DNA of 64,000 nucleotides from Gyrodactylus bullatarudis (Eukaryota; Platyhelminthes; Monogenea; Gyrodactylidea; Gyrodactylidae), in the NCBI GenBank assembly GCA_012064415.1, contig SSNU01000144.1, positions 299,084 to 363,083 on the forward strand. Reading direction: 5' to 3'. Made by a program: the position numbers and the translations under genes. The first letter of the stretch is position 1; each line of letters begins with the position of its first letter. Below, in pieces: positions 1 through 13,600 of the stretch. The notes beneath the pieces were generated by a model, which did no database searches, was not told where the DNA came from, and saw only the letters and a list, made by a program, of their open reading frames with translations.

Positions 1-1900
1 ATGGGTGAAAATTCCTGAAATGGAATTTATTTCATGATTTACAAAAAGTCTGGTATTTATTTCTTTATTTTCAAAGTATATTTTCATATGATCAATCATT
101 TTCACATGGATAGTTATTGGACACTTATTGAATGAAATGAAAATAAATGGATTCCCACCTGCTAATGAAAGAGGAAACTGAAAAAAGAAGAATGAAAAGA
201 TTAACCTCAAAATTGTCAAAAAAGTAAAAGAGTGTCCCGAGAGCAAGTGACAATAATAATAGGCAAATGGGAAATGGGGGAGACGGTTTTTTTAATCCTC
301 TCAAAAAAGATATTCTTGAGTGTTATCAACGATCCTTAATTAGGTTGTGAATAGAAGATATATAGAAGAAGGGACAAGAGATGAGAGGTTTTGTTATACA
401 CTAATTGTAACTAATCTCTTTCACACGTTGGACACTTATTCACTAACTGTAAGATTTATTCTGATAATAACCATTTATCTATCTTAAATATTATTATTAC
501 TATTATCGAAGAGTATAATAATATCCCTATTGTAATAAGGATTAATAAACAGTTATCGGAGGAGGGTTTCGAAAAATACGCCTGAATAAATGAGAGTTTT
601 TTACATAAATAAAAAAACTAAATTTATATTTTTCTCCAGATAGCCAGGAACAAAGTTATTTTTTAACCCTTCATGTCCCATTGATCCACCAATAGAACAA
701 CACACTTTCTTGAGCGATAATTTGAACTCAAAGATACTCACAATAGTATTTTCAACTCTCATTAGAAAGGAAATTTATTAAGCTACAAAAATATGTATAA
801 CTCATAAAGATAGGTTTTCACTAGTGCCAACCAGAGTTAATTAAAGAAGGGTGATCTTTTGAAAAATATTTTCAAAAATATTGAGAACGGTTTTTGAAAA
901 CTTATTTCCTATGGGCCATAGGCTATGGCCTTAGGAAAAAAACAATAGCTGTAGATTTCAAATATTCAATCCCCTGCTCGATATCTGTCATTGTTTAGAA
1001 GATAACTGGTTTTAGAGCCAATAAAATGCTCAACTATCTTTCAAATAATAACTCGGCTTTCTAAAAGGAATTCAGATTCGTACTCAGCGTAGTTATTTAG
1101 GTTACAAATTTTCTCATTTTTATGATGAAAAAATAATAATTTGGGGTTAAATTCAATCTAGCCAAAATAAGGTTTTTTTAACGTTTTACTTCAGAATTTT
1201 TGTTGATTTTAGACAATTGTAACGATTAAAATTAGACAAATAATTAGAAACCGCCTAGAAAAGCTTTCAAAAATTCGCCATTGTTGTGAGAAACCAAAGA
1301 ATCTGAAATTTTCAATTCGAAATTCAAAAATGTAGATTGCATTTTTTTGGAAATCTTCTTTATTCCAGTAGCTCATGAGCTCCTTTAATAATGGAATTAA
1401 AATAATAAATTTGTTCCTGGCAATTCAGAGAAAAATATTCTGAGTTTTGTTCTTTTTATCAACTAGAGAATTACTTTGCAATTCCTGAAGCCTGAGTCGA
1501 AAAAACCCTCGAATGGGTTTAAAAACATCAACGTTTATTCATCTAGACAATGAGAATGATGTTTTCAAGAAACTTTCGTTACTCAAATTTTCATTTTTGG
1601 AGTGGGAATTAATTTTATTTGTTGATTTCAAAGTGATAAACGGATCAAAAGTTGTTTTAAAAGATCAATTATCGTATTATCCATTTTTTCTCGAAGAAAT
1701 AAGTATCAAAACAAATGGAATAAAAATTATAAAACCATCAATATTCAATGAATATTATTTATGAGCTAGACTTATAGAACTCTAAATAATAGTAACGATT
1801 TTTCCAAGGTTGATTGAATTTTATTCAAGGTTCTTCCGAAAGGGTTTTTTTAAACAAATATGATCTATAGGAACTCAGCTAAATTCGAAATTTTCTTCAG
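1..1900. other. Upstream or intronic DNA before the first visible Wnt5 exon
   Basis: I see no exon that can be defended here. It should contain or lie downstream of the missing Wnt5 signal-peptide exon, because the first visible exon begins with an acceptor-like site and its protein start lacks a hydrophobic leader. The 83-codon open frame at 1513-1764 has no recognisable domain. The one structured item is the TTAA-bounded repeat listed separately at 663-1150. Confidence 0.5.
663..1150. mobile_element. Degenerate piggyBac-like MITE (family A)
   Basis: The segment starts TTAACCCTTCATGTCCCA and ends GGGGTTAA, so both ends carry a TTAA next to CCC/GGG, the arrangement piggyBac elements leave. 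At 488 bp it is close in length to the 519-bp element at 14187-14705. It shares ordered blocks with that element, such as GGAAATTTAT, TTGAAAAC-TATTTCC and GATTCGTA-TCAGCG. A near-palindrome lies at about 907-938. The terminal repeats have diverged beyond the first nine bases, so this is an old copy. No transposase is visible. Confidence 0.55.
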
Positions 1901-4900
1901 GAATATGGGATTGTTATCGATCAAGAGTCTTACACAAAATCCATCGTATTTGGTTGCACCCAAGCCACTATGCATGAGTGTCCAGGGGCTGTCTCCATCG
2001 CAAATCCGACTCTGTCAGAAGTATCCAGATCATATGCCAATTCTTTCAATTGGCGCAAAATTGGGTCTGGAACAGTGTCATGAACAATTCAAGTATCGAC
2101 CATGGAATTGTACCAGTGATGGAGACAAAGACGCTTTCGGTCCTATCGTATATACTGGTGAGTGTTTGTATTTCTTGATTCTAGGTCGTTGATTAAAATG
2201 TATTAGAATTACTGTATATGGATATTCTTTAGATGATATTGAGTTTATCCTGTGTGTTGACCAAAATTATCGAAAATCTAACTCTGTATAGCTTTTGATC
2301 TAAAAGTTTCTATTGAAGAGAAAAAAGTGTTACTTAATTTCGATTGAAGTAATTTTAAATTATCACTTGAGAGAGATGCCTACAATTGAGAAAATCAAAA
2401 CATCCTAGGTTATCTAATCGCCAATCGAATGAATAGTTTTAAAATACTATTGATTCACATTGGGACACTTTGGAATATGGGAATTATTTTTATTTTAAAT
2501 TTATTATCGGAATATAGACAAAAAACAAACAAAAATTATGTTTTTCTAGAAGTAGCTCTCTACCGTCGAGGTTCCGGTTTCAACTCCTTTGTTATTCTAG
2601 TACAATTTTATCCTTGTTTATATAGTTGCTTGCCTCAAAATGTGGGGGTTGGTGTTCTGTACAATGTACTTACTCATTCAGATACGGTTGTAACATATCT
2701 CTCCTAAAAGAAGAGGCTTTGTTAAGAGTAAAGGGTTTTTATAAATGTGTACATTAGAGAGTAGTATCGGTATCAAAAAATATTTATATTTTAATCTATG
2801 TTTGTAGGAACAGATTATTATCAAATTAATAAACTTACATAAAAGATAACCAGTCTGCACAGTTGACTTGGTAGAACAACGGTTTTATGCAAATTATTTT
2901 GGGCTTAATTAACAAGAGAAGATACTGTATAAAAAATATTGTTAGAGAAAATACAAAAAACACAAATTTACACTGATTCATTAGTTTAAAATGTCCAGAA
3001 AGGTAGAATACCCTATGAGTTATGGGATTTAAAATTAGATCTAAAATTATCTTGATGCTGACTCATTTATAAATGAACAATAATACTCCGGAGTCCATTT
3101 CGGAGCGTTTCTTTACTAAAATTTGTATTGCTGTAATGAATAAAGGGACTTTGTGAAGTATCATATGTATGTGGGAAAAGCACTTTTTGAAAAGTAAAAT
3201 TTCTCAATTAATAAACCAGCCATTCATCATTTATTGCTGATGAAAGAAACTTATAATGAATCGAGATAACCACAAGTTTTGGAAAGCAGAACGGATTCCA
3301 GCTAACCAGTGCTATATGTTTTGAGTAATTTTAGATTATTTAATGACAGATAGAAATAAATATTTCAGACCAATCTAGCTAGTCCAAGGCCATACATGAA
3401 ATAATAATTTTGCAAAGATTCCAATATATATTCGAAACAATTGTGAATTTGACTAGAGCTTTCGCCTCATTTATCAAAATAAAACTACAAAGTGAGAGAA
3501 TTCGTAAAAAAAAGGGAAAGATGAAATGAACACTGCCGAAATGAATAAATTGGAATAAACTTTTTGAATTCAATCTACAATGTCAAAAAGCACTGTTCAT
3601 TAATCAAAATTAACCAAGTTTAATTTTTTATAAAGAGAAAACAATCTAGCAGAAATGTTTCTTTTATGACTGTAAATGAGTTATTCAAATTTCATCAAGG
3701 CTAAATAACCAACCTTTTTCAAAATGTTGCGGTCCTGAGATAGTCAATCTTTAGTGGAATGAGGCGCTTGTTATTATTATTTTCAGTTCTTTCCTTTAAA
3801 AAAACCTCAGTGTTCCTATTGGTCAAGATTTGAAAAACAATCAAAGTTAAATAGAACTTTAAACCAAACAGAACTTTCTTATCGAATGAAAGAATATTGA
3901 TATTGAAAGAAATTTTATCGAGAATTGAGTGTAGTGAACATAATAAACATTGTCTACAAATCAAAAGGAAAAAGGAAATGTATTTACATAATGTATAAAG
4001 AGGCAAGAGACCATTTCGGAAGTGAAGATTTTAGAGGACATCAACATACAAATGTATCATCAACTTTTTTATATATTTTTTTGCATTCCTCCATAAAGAA
4101 TCATCCATGGGTTTGGTAAAGTTGTAAATGAGAAGTTAAAATTGTTTACATGACTCATGTAGACTCTGCATAGCAGAGATTTTTCCTGTTCTGTCAAATA
4201 TTTTTTCTAACAAGTCTTTCTGTACATATAATTTTCATGTTCATAGAAGAAGTAAGAAGTGTAATTGTCTGATGAAATTTATGTCCCATTCATATATATA
4301 CTTTATACAAATGTAAAAGAGACATTACGATTGGAAATACATATATATACGTTTCTTCATTTCGCTTTATTTTGATGATGACAAAAATGCTATCATCATT
4401 ATTGCATAATATAAAAATGCTAGAATAATCTCCATGCACAGGGGGATACATTGGGTAATCACCACTATTGAAGAGATATAAAAATATCCTCTCGCTGTAA
4501 CAATGAGTTAAATTTTTATGGGATAAATAAAAACAAGAGTAAATGTAGAGTCTTGGGGCCCCAAATAAATAACGACTGTTTTGACTCTGAAAGTGGGGTC
4601 GAAAAAAAGTGTGAAAATGTTCCTCTCCTTAGTATTAGGAATTTCTGCACACTTCCAGTCTATTTATTCATTAAGTTTATTGTGATTGAATTAAATATTC
4701 AATAAGCAATAATTACTTTGAATGATACATATAATAGGTAGAAGTAAGGGTTAGAATCGAAATGGAAAAACTCTCCTAATTAGTTTATTGCAGTTTAGAT
4801 TGAATAATAATAATATCTTCTTGCATATTGTACAGTGCACTGATCTTTTGGAGAGAGAATCTGATTTCTATACATACCATTGGGTTAAGGGGATAATTAT

Positions 4901-7900
4901 TCTGATGATAGGTCCATCTATCTTTAAGATCATGAGATTAAAATTGTAAGATCATCAAAGATTCAATAAAAAGTTTCAAATTATACTATATATGCCTTGC
5001 AAAGTGACATCTAATGCTTTGAAATAATGGTTTCTAATAAGAATTTATTAACTTTCTTATTGTGATCCTAAAAATCAACTTTTGATCACTCTCTCACATT
5101 GAAATCAACAAAAATTTCCACCTCAAAGTTCATAAAAATGGGAATTTGGCGCTACTTCAAGATTTCAAGTTTGCCGTATTTTCCTAAAAAATTGATTTTT
5201 TCAAATTTTTTTCTCCGTATCGTCAAAGAGGGCCTCATGATCTAGATTCCAAAAAATCTTGATCAAATTCGATTTCTTGATGAAAAAATTGAGAATTTTG
5301 TAAAAATCATAAATTCCCATCTTCACATTAACTAGGTGTATATTGTATGAAATATTTGCATAGTAATTAATCAAGAATACGTATGATGTATTTATAATTT
5401 TCATTGGTTAACTTCGATACGTTCATACGAATTGGTTAATTACTCTTAAACAATTATCCTAGTCAATAAAAATATATACATTAATATTTTTGTATAATTT
5501 GAGACCCCAAGAATAAACTTATTAAATTGTAGAATAGTGTCCAATAGGCTAAGGTGAAATTATTTTTTCTCCGAACAACTCACAAGTGGACTTACTTTTC
5601 TCATAAATTTTAGTACTCAGATCATGTTTTCCATAATTTTAATTGTGAGCCATTAAAGGGGATGAATGACTTATGAAAAACGACAGTAATCGGAGGAATA
5701 ACCCTGATATTCTAGGGGAAAAAAGTTTTATTACCAAAAAAAGCACACGTTACTTTAGTATTTCTTGCAAATAATGAACTTTAATAACTTGAATGTCTGA
5801 TTGGGTAGAGAGGGGAGTGTGTAATAAAATTAAAAGTTTTATTTATAATAAAACTTATTGTTTATTTGTCAGGAAAAATTATTAAAAGAAAAATACTGAG
5901 AAGGAAATCCGGTTCAGGAGAATTCACACCTCTGCAACTATTTTGATTGGGTGACTACTAGTGATCTTCTAGAGGAAAGACTTGAGAAGTCCTTGAGAAA
6001 TATTCTCGTCTTACGGGAGGGAAAATTGAATTTGCTCTTGATTTTCTTTTATTCTTTGGAGTTTTGCATGTTATCGCATGTTACAGTACATTTTGTGACT
6101 CACAAAAGGTGAAAGATTAGCAACCTTTCCCATGTTGAAAATGACAAGACCCAAATTTTCCCGTGTTTTTCCATTTGGTTGAACATAATTTTCTTGTTCT
6201 TTTTCACCTTCAACATCATCATCATCGTCATAATTGAATTGTAATTTTTAGCAAAAGGACGAAAAAAAGTTACCAACAAATTCAAATGATGGTCTTTTCT
6301 GTCAGTAGACTCCTTCTTATCTCATGTAGGTGAAACCCTTGAATAAAATTAGCAATTTTCCCTAACCTCATCATTTTGAATCGAATTTCTCATGTTTTTC
6401 ATAAACAGATATTGGGGGGTGGGGGTGGAAATTATGATTTTATGCAGCGGGAGAAAAAAACTGAAAAGACTAACAGTTGGTTACTTTTTCGTGTCATTTA
6501 TTGTTTTCATGTCTCTCTGTATTTCATCTTTACACACACCCTCTCTATTTGGGTCTTTCCTTGTGGTATATAATAATTCCCTTTCATCCTATTTACTTGT
6601 CAGTAGTAAATATAGGAAGAAAAAGAGGGATAGAGATATTAATGTACAATAAAATAATTGTTATTGAAATTGTGTGTAATAATGAAGAATAATTACATGT
6701 TAGAGGAGGTACAGAAAACATGAATGTCAACCTCAATGTTTCTTCGTCCGTAGAGGCTCATTCATTATTGGGGAATGTTCATTCTTTGTACCTTGATAAT
6801 AAAGTTTGTTGAATTTTTTTTCACGAATTCGAATATATTAGAGATTAATTTTATTGATTTGATTGTCTATTCTTGAGCCTGAAAGTCATATTTTAAACAG
6901 TCTCCCATATTTAAATCAATAAAAGATTTCAGATCAAAGTTCAAAATTATGGGAATTTAGCGCAGAATCGAAATTTGAAAATTGATCATTATTAAAAAGT
7001 AATTTTTACGATAAACGTAAGCATCACGATCTGGTTTCGTAAAAATCTCTAAAAATTTCGAATTCGTGATATATCAGTTAGCTTTACGATGAAAGACAAT
7101 GTAATTCCATAAGAAATCCCAGAATAACTCAAAGAGGGGGTTGAAACATTTATGTCTCATGTGAAAGTTGGAGAGTCCTAGATTTTGGAAACTACTGGAA
7201 CCTAATAAAATCTTTGAAAATGATTATTATCCCCAAAAAATAATAAGAATTGGGGTGGTCTACAACCTGAAGAAACCCCCATTTTCTTAGAATTAAAAAA
7301 TAATTTTCCAGACGTTAATAAAATCAAAATGTCGTTCACTCAGGGTAACACTGGAACAAATAAATTTATCTTTCAGTTTTAAAGATTTTGAGGAAGCTTT
7401 GATTCAAGGTTTACCTAATTCTTATAAATAATTCCTAAAGGATTTTCGCCTTTTTTAAAATAGGAATATGATGATAGAATTGCAAGGATGTTAAATGAAA
7501 AGAAATTATAAAACTGATAAAAAACTCACTCCTCGTGCATTCTCCTTGTGCCAATTTGGAGGCACTACAGAATCAATCATGTGAAAGAGAAATATTGTAA
7601 CATTAATTTCTTTTGTAACTTAGGTAACCGAGAGGCAGGCTATGCTCATGCCATATCAGCAGCTGGAGTTGTTCATGCGTTAGCAAGGGGTTGTAAGGCC
7701 TCGTATTTGTCGACATGTTCCTGTAGTGATACAGAACGCCCTGAACAACTTCATCATGACTGGATTTGGGGCGGTTGTGGTGACAATATCAAGTATGCTT
7801 ATCGATTCGCCAAGGCCTTTATTGATGCTAGGGAAAAAGAGAAGAGCTTTCCTAGAGGCTCAAATGAGCTTGCAAAAATGTTGATGAATTTGCATAACAA

Positions 7901-9353
7901 CCGGGCTGGAAGATTGGTGAGAATTTCATTAAATAAAGTCTATAGATACTCAAAAATGAATTAAAAGTTTAGATAAGTAGGTATAAATATAAGAAAACCG
8001 ATTCTTACAAGATTTTGTAAAGGAAAAATATTTAAGGCCATATTTTAAATTGTACTTTGAGAGATCAAAAATCACATTACGAGAGAACATCTGGTGAGAG
8101 GAGATGAGAAAAAAATATGGAATAATAAAACATATTCTCTATCAATTCAAGGCTGTTTACAAGATGGCTTCTGTTGCTTGCAAATGTCATGGAATCTCAG
8201 CATCGTGTAGTCTAAGAACCTGTTGGACTCAATTATCACCATTTGTTCGAATTGGAGAGTTCCTCCAGGAAAAGTACGACAATGCAAAACAAGTGAATTG
8301 AACACCCTCGAATTTCTACTTAAAAAAATAACCTTTGATTGATTATTTTAGGTTAAATTCAATCGCCAAGGCACCAAGTTACGCCGGTCGAAGAGGAACA
8401 TTGTCATGCAGAGTTTGGATGATATTATCTACTACGAAGATACGAATAATTATTGCCAAACTGATCCTGTTACCGGCCTCACTCAGACATCTGGTAGAGA
8501 ATGCAAAGAGGATTCTGATGGTCCAGAAGGCTGCAATTTCATGTGCTGTGGTGAGTAGTTTTAAGATGACACAGAGGGCATATCAATCGAGTTGAATAGA
8601 TAGTCTTTGTTGATTATTTTTTCTACTTATGTGAACGAATTGTGAAATGAAAAAAGAAAATTTCTATTCCCATGAGAGTAAGAAAAGTTTCTCTTCCCAA
8701 ATTGAATTGTCATTAAATAAATAAACAAAAAGTTGCAAATATTAAAACGAAAGAGATGTATGTATGAAATAATAATCACTCAGAACCGAAATTATTAGTG
8801 GGATGGGAGCAATGAATTCGTCACGTTCCAAATAAAAGATGTGGAAGCATCCTGACCTACATTCCACCCCTCCTCTATATTTTCAAGCTCAATTTAGTCT
8901 TGCTCAAGTTGTAGCAATTAAAAGAATATGACATAAAAATTACAGAGATATATATAAAAGAGACACTCACTCTGTTTGGCTAGTTGATATGAAGATGAGT
9001 GTGTGCTATTTTCCCAAAATATTCGTCAGGTACATTAATTGAGCGGATAAGTTGTGAAGATTGTATAAAGAAATTTCGAAAATACAATTCAATCTGTCGA
9101 AAAGTAACAATAAAAGATGAGGAAGCATTGAGAGAGTCGTAGTGTTGGCCAAAGGTTAGGAATAATTCCCATTTTTTAAATCGAATTCTATTCCAAGAAA
9201 GTAAAGTATATAAATTTTTTTTCTGTTCTAGGTCGTGGTTATCGAGTTGAAAGGAGACAAGTACAGAAGAAGTGCAATTGTCGTTTTGAATGGTGCTGTA
9301 AAGTCCATTGTAATATGTGCACTGAAGTGGAAACGATAACCAAATGTTATTAA
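1901..9353 (+). CDS. Wnt5: Wnt5-like secreted Wnt ligand (5' end missing)
   Basis: Exons are 1901-2157, 7624-7916, 8152-8292, 8352-8550 and 9232-9353 (TAA). All junctions are GT-AG and keep frame, giving about 337 codons. The product is a secreted, lipid-modified Wnt that would signal through Frizzled/Ror/Ryk receptors. Visible signatures are the QF-x4-WNC block, WGGCGDNI followed by YRFAK and [20 protein letters not shown] (the acylated hairpin), NFMCCGRGY and the Cys-rich tail ending CNCRFEWCC...TKCY. The spacing Y-DHM...GAK before QF and the RFAK/DARE block fit Wnt5 best among Wnts I recall; WntA is the alternative. The first exon begins after a TTCTTCAG acceptor and has no hydrophobic leader, so the signal peptide must come from an unseen upstream exon. 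An N-glycosylation sequon (NCT) follows PW. The gene converges on EP400. Confidence 0.85.
5066..5350 (+). repeat. Dispersed repeat family B, copy 1
   Basis: The segment contains a TCAAAGTTCA-AA-ATGGGAATTTGGCGC core, followed by ATTCCAAAAAATCTTGA, a TTCTTGATGAAAA block and TTCCCA-CTTCA. The same ordered blocks recur at 43380-43640 in the same orientation and more weakly at 6880-7120. I found no terminal repeats or target duplications, so the class is unknown. Confidence 0.5.
6880..7120 (+). repeat. Dispersed repeat family B, copy 2
   Basis: It shares the blocks CAGTCTCCCATATTTAAATC, TCAAAGTTCAAAATTATGG and GAATTTAGCGC with copy 1. The downstream half is more diverged. It lies in the large Wnt5 intron. 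Confidence 0.45.
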
Positions 9354-9844
9354 CTTGAAGGAATACCAAAATACATCTATCTCTATTGATATTGTAATAC
9401 GCATATGATAATGATCATTTTCCCTTTCTAACTGTCTTTTGCTCTGAATTCTCCTCAAGGAAGATACTCAAAAATATGTACAAAATTATTATTGTTAAGA
9501 CGCTAGGAATCATTTTATCAATGACAGTTGTAATTAAATGAAATCAAACTTTCCTTTTATTACTATTCCTTTTGTTTGTATGAGAAGAGAGAGGAGATTA
9601 TTCGAATTTAATTTATTTAAATCGAATTGAACATTGATTATTGAATAAAGACTAATACTGTAGGTGTGTAATAAGTGTGTTATTAAATTCATATTAAATA
9701 CAGTAATCATTGATAAAATTTTCAACTGTACAAGAGAATTAAAACCTCATTTTAATAAATTTTAATCCAATAGTAATAGTCTGACTCAAGTTAATCATTT
9801 GATCCTCAGAGGGATGATTAGAGCATCAAAAAGTCATATTCATA

Positions 9845-10148
9845 TTAACCCTTTAAAAAAGAATTTCACTTTCCTAGAATCCTGAATGATGCTAGAATAT
9901 TTCGATAGGAAGAAGTCTCCCTAACTATCAGCCAACTAGCAGCCTTATCTAGAACTGCCGAGGGGATGCTAGTCTCTAATGAGAATCTTCTGCTTATATA
10001 TTTATCTTAGAGTAGCTCTAGTTGGACCTCAAATGACTTAATCAATGTAACTTACAATAAATTTCACTCATCCAAAGACTTATACTGTAGTTTCACCCTC
10101 ATTAGGGATCGTCAGTAAGTAAAATTTCTCTGGGTCTTTAAGGTTTAA
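9845..10148. mobile_element. Short piggyBac-like MITE (family A)
   Basis: The left end reads TTAACCCTTTAAAAAAG. The right end, read inward on the minus strand, is TTAAACCTTAAAGACCCAGA. That right end matches the right end of the 14187-14705 element at most positions, including CCTTAAAG-CCCAGAGAA. The two ends match each other only over the first few bases, so this is a damaged or deleted copy of 304 bp. Confidence 0.45.
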
Positions 10149-10594
10149 ACAAATAAATCACATTGGTATAATCAGAAGAGGCGTGAGGTTGTATATAAAA
10201 GAGCATATAAAGGTCATATTTTTTGAAAGGCATATTTATACATGATGTATACTTTACATAGAATATCCCCATACCTAATCTAATTGGCCAATCAAAGGTT
10301 TGATGCTCTAGTGACGATGAAGAAATTCTTCTTGTTCTGAAGATTTTATATTTTAAATACACAAGTGGGTAGATTAAACCGAGTGACTACATGAGAAAGA
10401 CTCAAAATTCTCTGATGACCCAGGATTGTTTAGAATGAAACCCAAGTAATAGAGGATTAAAAGCGATTATTGAAAGACCACTTTTTAGCCGCCATTTATA
10501 CGAATTAGGAGAGTATCAGAGAATTTGAATCATCTTTATCATTGTTGTCACTTGATAATAGAAATTAAGATAATAAATTTGAGAATAATAAATA

Positions 10595-10600
10595 TTTATT
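10595..10600 (-). other. Candidate EP400 polyadenylation signal
   Basis: AATAAA on the minus strand, about 95 nt downstream of the EP400 stop codon at 10694-10696. It is the nearest canonical hexamer, but the region is AT-rich, so chance occurrences are expected. Confidence 0.4.
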
Positions 10601-10693
10601 ACAAATAGATTTGCTACATTTGAAATTCAAAAAATGTTTCATGATAATCAAATTCTTGTTAAAATCTCAACAAAGTTAAAAATCAGTTTTGTT

Positions 10694-13600
10694 TCAGTTA
10701 TTCGTATTGTTCTGGGGATTACTAGTGTTTTTCGACTTCAATGAGTTGGTTGAATAAATTTGGACTTGTCCTGGTGTTAACAAGACCTAGAAAAAACAGT
10801 CTTTGTTAATCCTTTCCTGGAAATCAGTAAACTTTATACTAGAGACAAAAAAACCTGTTAACTTACTTGTGAACCTGGAACCAGAGTTGATTGAGTCACA
10901 GAGGAGGGTTGAGAAGTTTGAGGCCTACCTGTTTGGGGACTGGTGGCTCGAGTAATAATTTGAGTGGAGACCATTTGCCCCATTGGTCTCATAATGGCTG
11001 GGTGGATAGGCCTGGTTAGTGAGACATCATTAGAGGTAAGCACTGAAGTAACAGCAACATTAACCGTACGAGAACCTCGTATTATATTTGAATTATTACC
11101 AGCTGATATTGTTCTGAGATAAGTTTGCGGACGTATTTGACCCCTTATCTGTGTTTAAAAGGGATATTATTTCATAGTTCATTTTTTAATACACTCATTT
11201 CAACTTACAGGTGGCTTTGTACGAAGAATCTGAGGAGTCTGTGAGGTACTAGAATATATTTGAGATGGATGATATTGCTGCATGGGTATGGTACCAGTTA
11301 CGACGGTAGAACCTTGTTGACGGGAAGCTAGGCGAATAGAATTGTTACCTGGTGAAATATCACTTTGGTTAGTTGAGCCAATGATAATTTGCCCAGAGGG
11401 TGAGGTTGCACTCAGGTTCCTTCTAATAGAATAAGCAGTCCCTTGATTGAGCTGATGACGCTGTGTTGTAGAGCCTGATCCAGGGTTTGAACTTGGCCTC
11501 CAGGAATAATTATTGGGAAGGCCAATAACTGTCGTTGTTCCCTGGGGAATTATCGATACTGCATCATCAATTTGACTTTGTTGACGGATAATATTTGTGC
11601 TTTGATGGACTGATTGACCAGCAGGCTGGGATATATTACTGCTAATGACACTGCGAACTGTGGGAGATCCAGAGAGATTTTGAGTATTTGATGTCACATA
11701 GGTCTCAGAGTTGTTTGAGACAGATCTGTTTATCAAATTGGGATTAATCTGGTTATTGTTGATAGTGAGTCTGTTCATAACATTAATTGATGGGGTGTTA
11801 ACAGCCAGTTGAAATTGTGGCTGAGACTGGTTGATATTGCCAGATGGTGTTGAGACTGGAATGGTTGATTGATATTGTCTAATTGTGCCGACATTGCCAC
11901 TTGCTGACCACTGAGAAGATATTGGTTGAGCTTGGTTTGGCGAAATCCATCTCATGCCGGAAGGAGCTGGTGAGGAAATCACGTTTATTGATGAAGATGA
12001 GGCTTGTACTTGTGGTTGTGTCGTCATTAGACTGATACCGACGCTAACAACCGAGTTGTTTGTGTTGATACTTGATGGTTGGGAGGTAGACGAAGACTGT
12101 TGACTTGATTGAAGATTCTAGGGGTTAAATAAAATAGATTAATAACGAGATATTGATTTTCCTAGATAACCAAGAGAGTTTACATAAATATATTTTTTTT
12201 TGATTATAAATTCATATGAACAAAGAAAACATTGCAGTGGAAAAAAATTATCAAACTTTTAAGCAATAAGAATAGTAGTCTAGATGTTTCTCATTCATCC
12301 ATAGAAAGAGGGAAATATCGTCAAATATATTTGATACATGGGCCCAAAAAATAATAAAAGTTATTCAACGAAACAGAAAAGTCATTAACGAGAAATAACC
12401 AAAAGTAATATTCTAGAGAAAGTAGTATTTTATAGGGTAAGAGGAAATATTTAATTTGATATGATGATAAAGAGAAGAAGGAGACGAACCTTTTGTGCAG
12501 CACTGTTGGACTGTGTGGTTACCTCTTGCTTCAGTCGGACTTCTCTGTCCTCTTTATTTTTAATTACCATAGCGGGTGTGATCAGAGTATCAGGATTGAT
12601 ACTGTACTCTTGAAGAGCAGCAATATGACTAGGATTCTTGGCAATCATCGGGCCGGAAGATGAACTTGAATTCCCAGATGTATTGTTTATCTTTTGATTG
12701 CTCGTTATTATAGTGGCATTGTTTGTGGTAGCAACAATATTCGGACCTTGGATAGATCTAGTCATGATTGTGGCATGACCCGGTGTTGTACGCCTAATGC
12801 CACTGGCGTTGGACGATTGGACGTTACTTGTCAGACGATAATGATAATTGGAAGTGTTTGTACCCTGTATACTCGTCTGGGAGCCAGATGTGTTTTGAAT
12901 TTGATGATGGAGAAGAGAGAGGGAGTCATCGTAAAGACCAATGATTTGTTTACCGCCGGGGCCAATTGATTTGTCTTTGATAACGTGAGAGAAAATGTTG
13001 CAATATGTTTTGTTGACATTGATGATTTCATTGGCCAATGCTCGAATATGTGGGATAGCCATTGCCTCTTGGCTAGTTGAAGCTTTCGAGTCTTCTATTT
13101 CAAATGAATCGGATGCATCAGTTTCTTTGAATTCACTATTTCTCAATCTCTGAAATTAAATTTATTAAATTAATATTCACGTAAATACTCAAGAGTAGGT
13201 TTGTAAAATTACATCGAAAAATGAAAGAGATTTAAAACGATGAAGCAATGAGGCATTCAATGATGCACTTTGGTTAACAGTGGAAACAGAAGGTGTCTGA
13301 CTTCCTTCCACAAGGATAACATCCATATCTGAGTTTGACTGACTGTTCATAATTGCAGCATACGTACTCTTCATCTTGTTCTTCACCTTACGCCCAGTCA
13401 TACTTGAATTATTCGTCTGATTTGTAGCAATAACGGATCCAGAAGACTGAGCAGCAGATGACTGAGAACTGTTTCCATTGGCAGCACTTTGTCCTAAACT
13501 TGAGGCTGAAGACAAATTCTGACCTTGTTGATTTGTGGAAGAGTTGGAAGAGATGGTCTTGGTTAAAAGACAACTTGAAAGGCAATTGTTCACTAGAAAG

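Larger units (their letters stand above)
2158..7623 (+). other. Large Wnt5 intron (5.5 kb)
   Basis: The donor is G|GTGAGT at 2157/2158 and the acceptor is AACTTAG before 7624. The intron is AT-rich. I see no convincing exon inside it. Two copies of dispersed repeat family B lie at about 5066-5350 and 6880-7120. Open frames up to about 95 codons here look like chance or low-complexity translations. Confidence 0.7.
9354..10693. other. Convergent intergenic region between Wnt5 and EP400
   Basis: This 1.3 kb lies between the 3' ends of two convergent genes. A candidate AATAAA for Wnt5 is at 9644-9649. One for EP400, read on the minus strand, is at 10600-10595, about 95 nt after its stop. A TTAA-bounded repeat lies at 9845-10148. 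I see no gene. Confidence 0.6.

Noticed and set aside
1513..1764. 83-codon frame as the Wnt5 signal-peptide exon
   Set aside because: It does not begin with a hydrophobic leader and lacks a donor that would join in frame to the exon at 1901.
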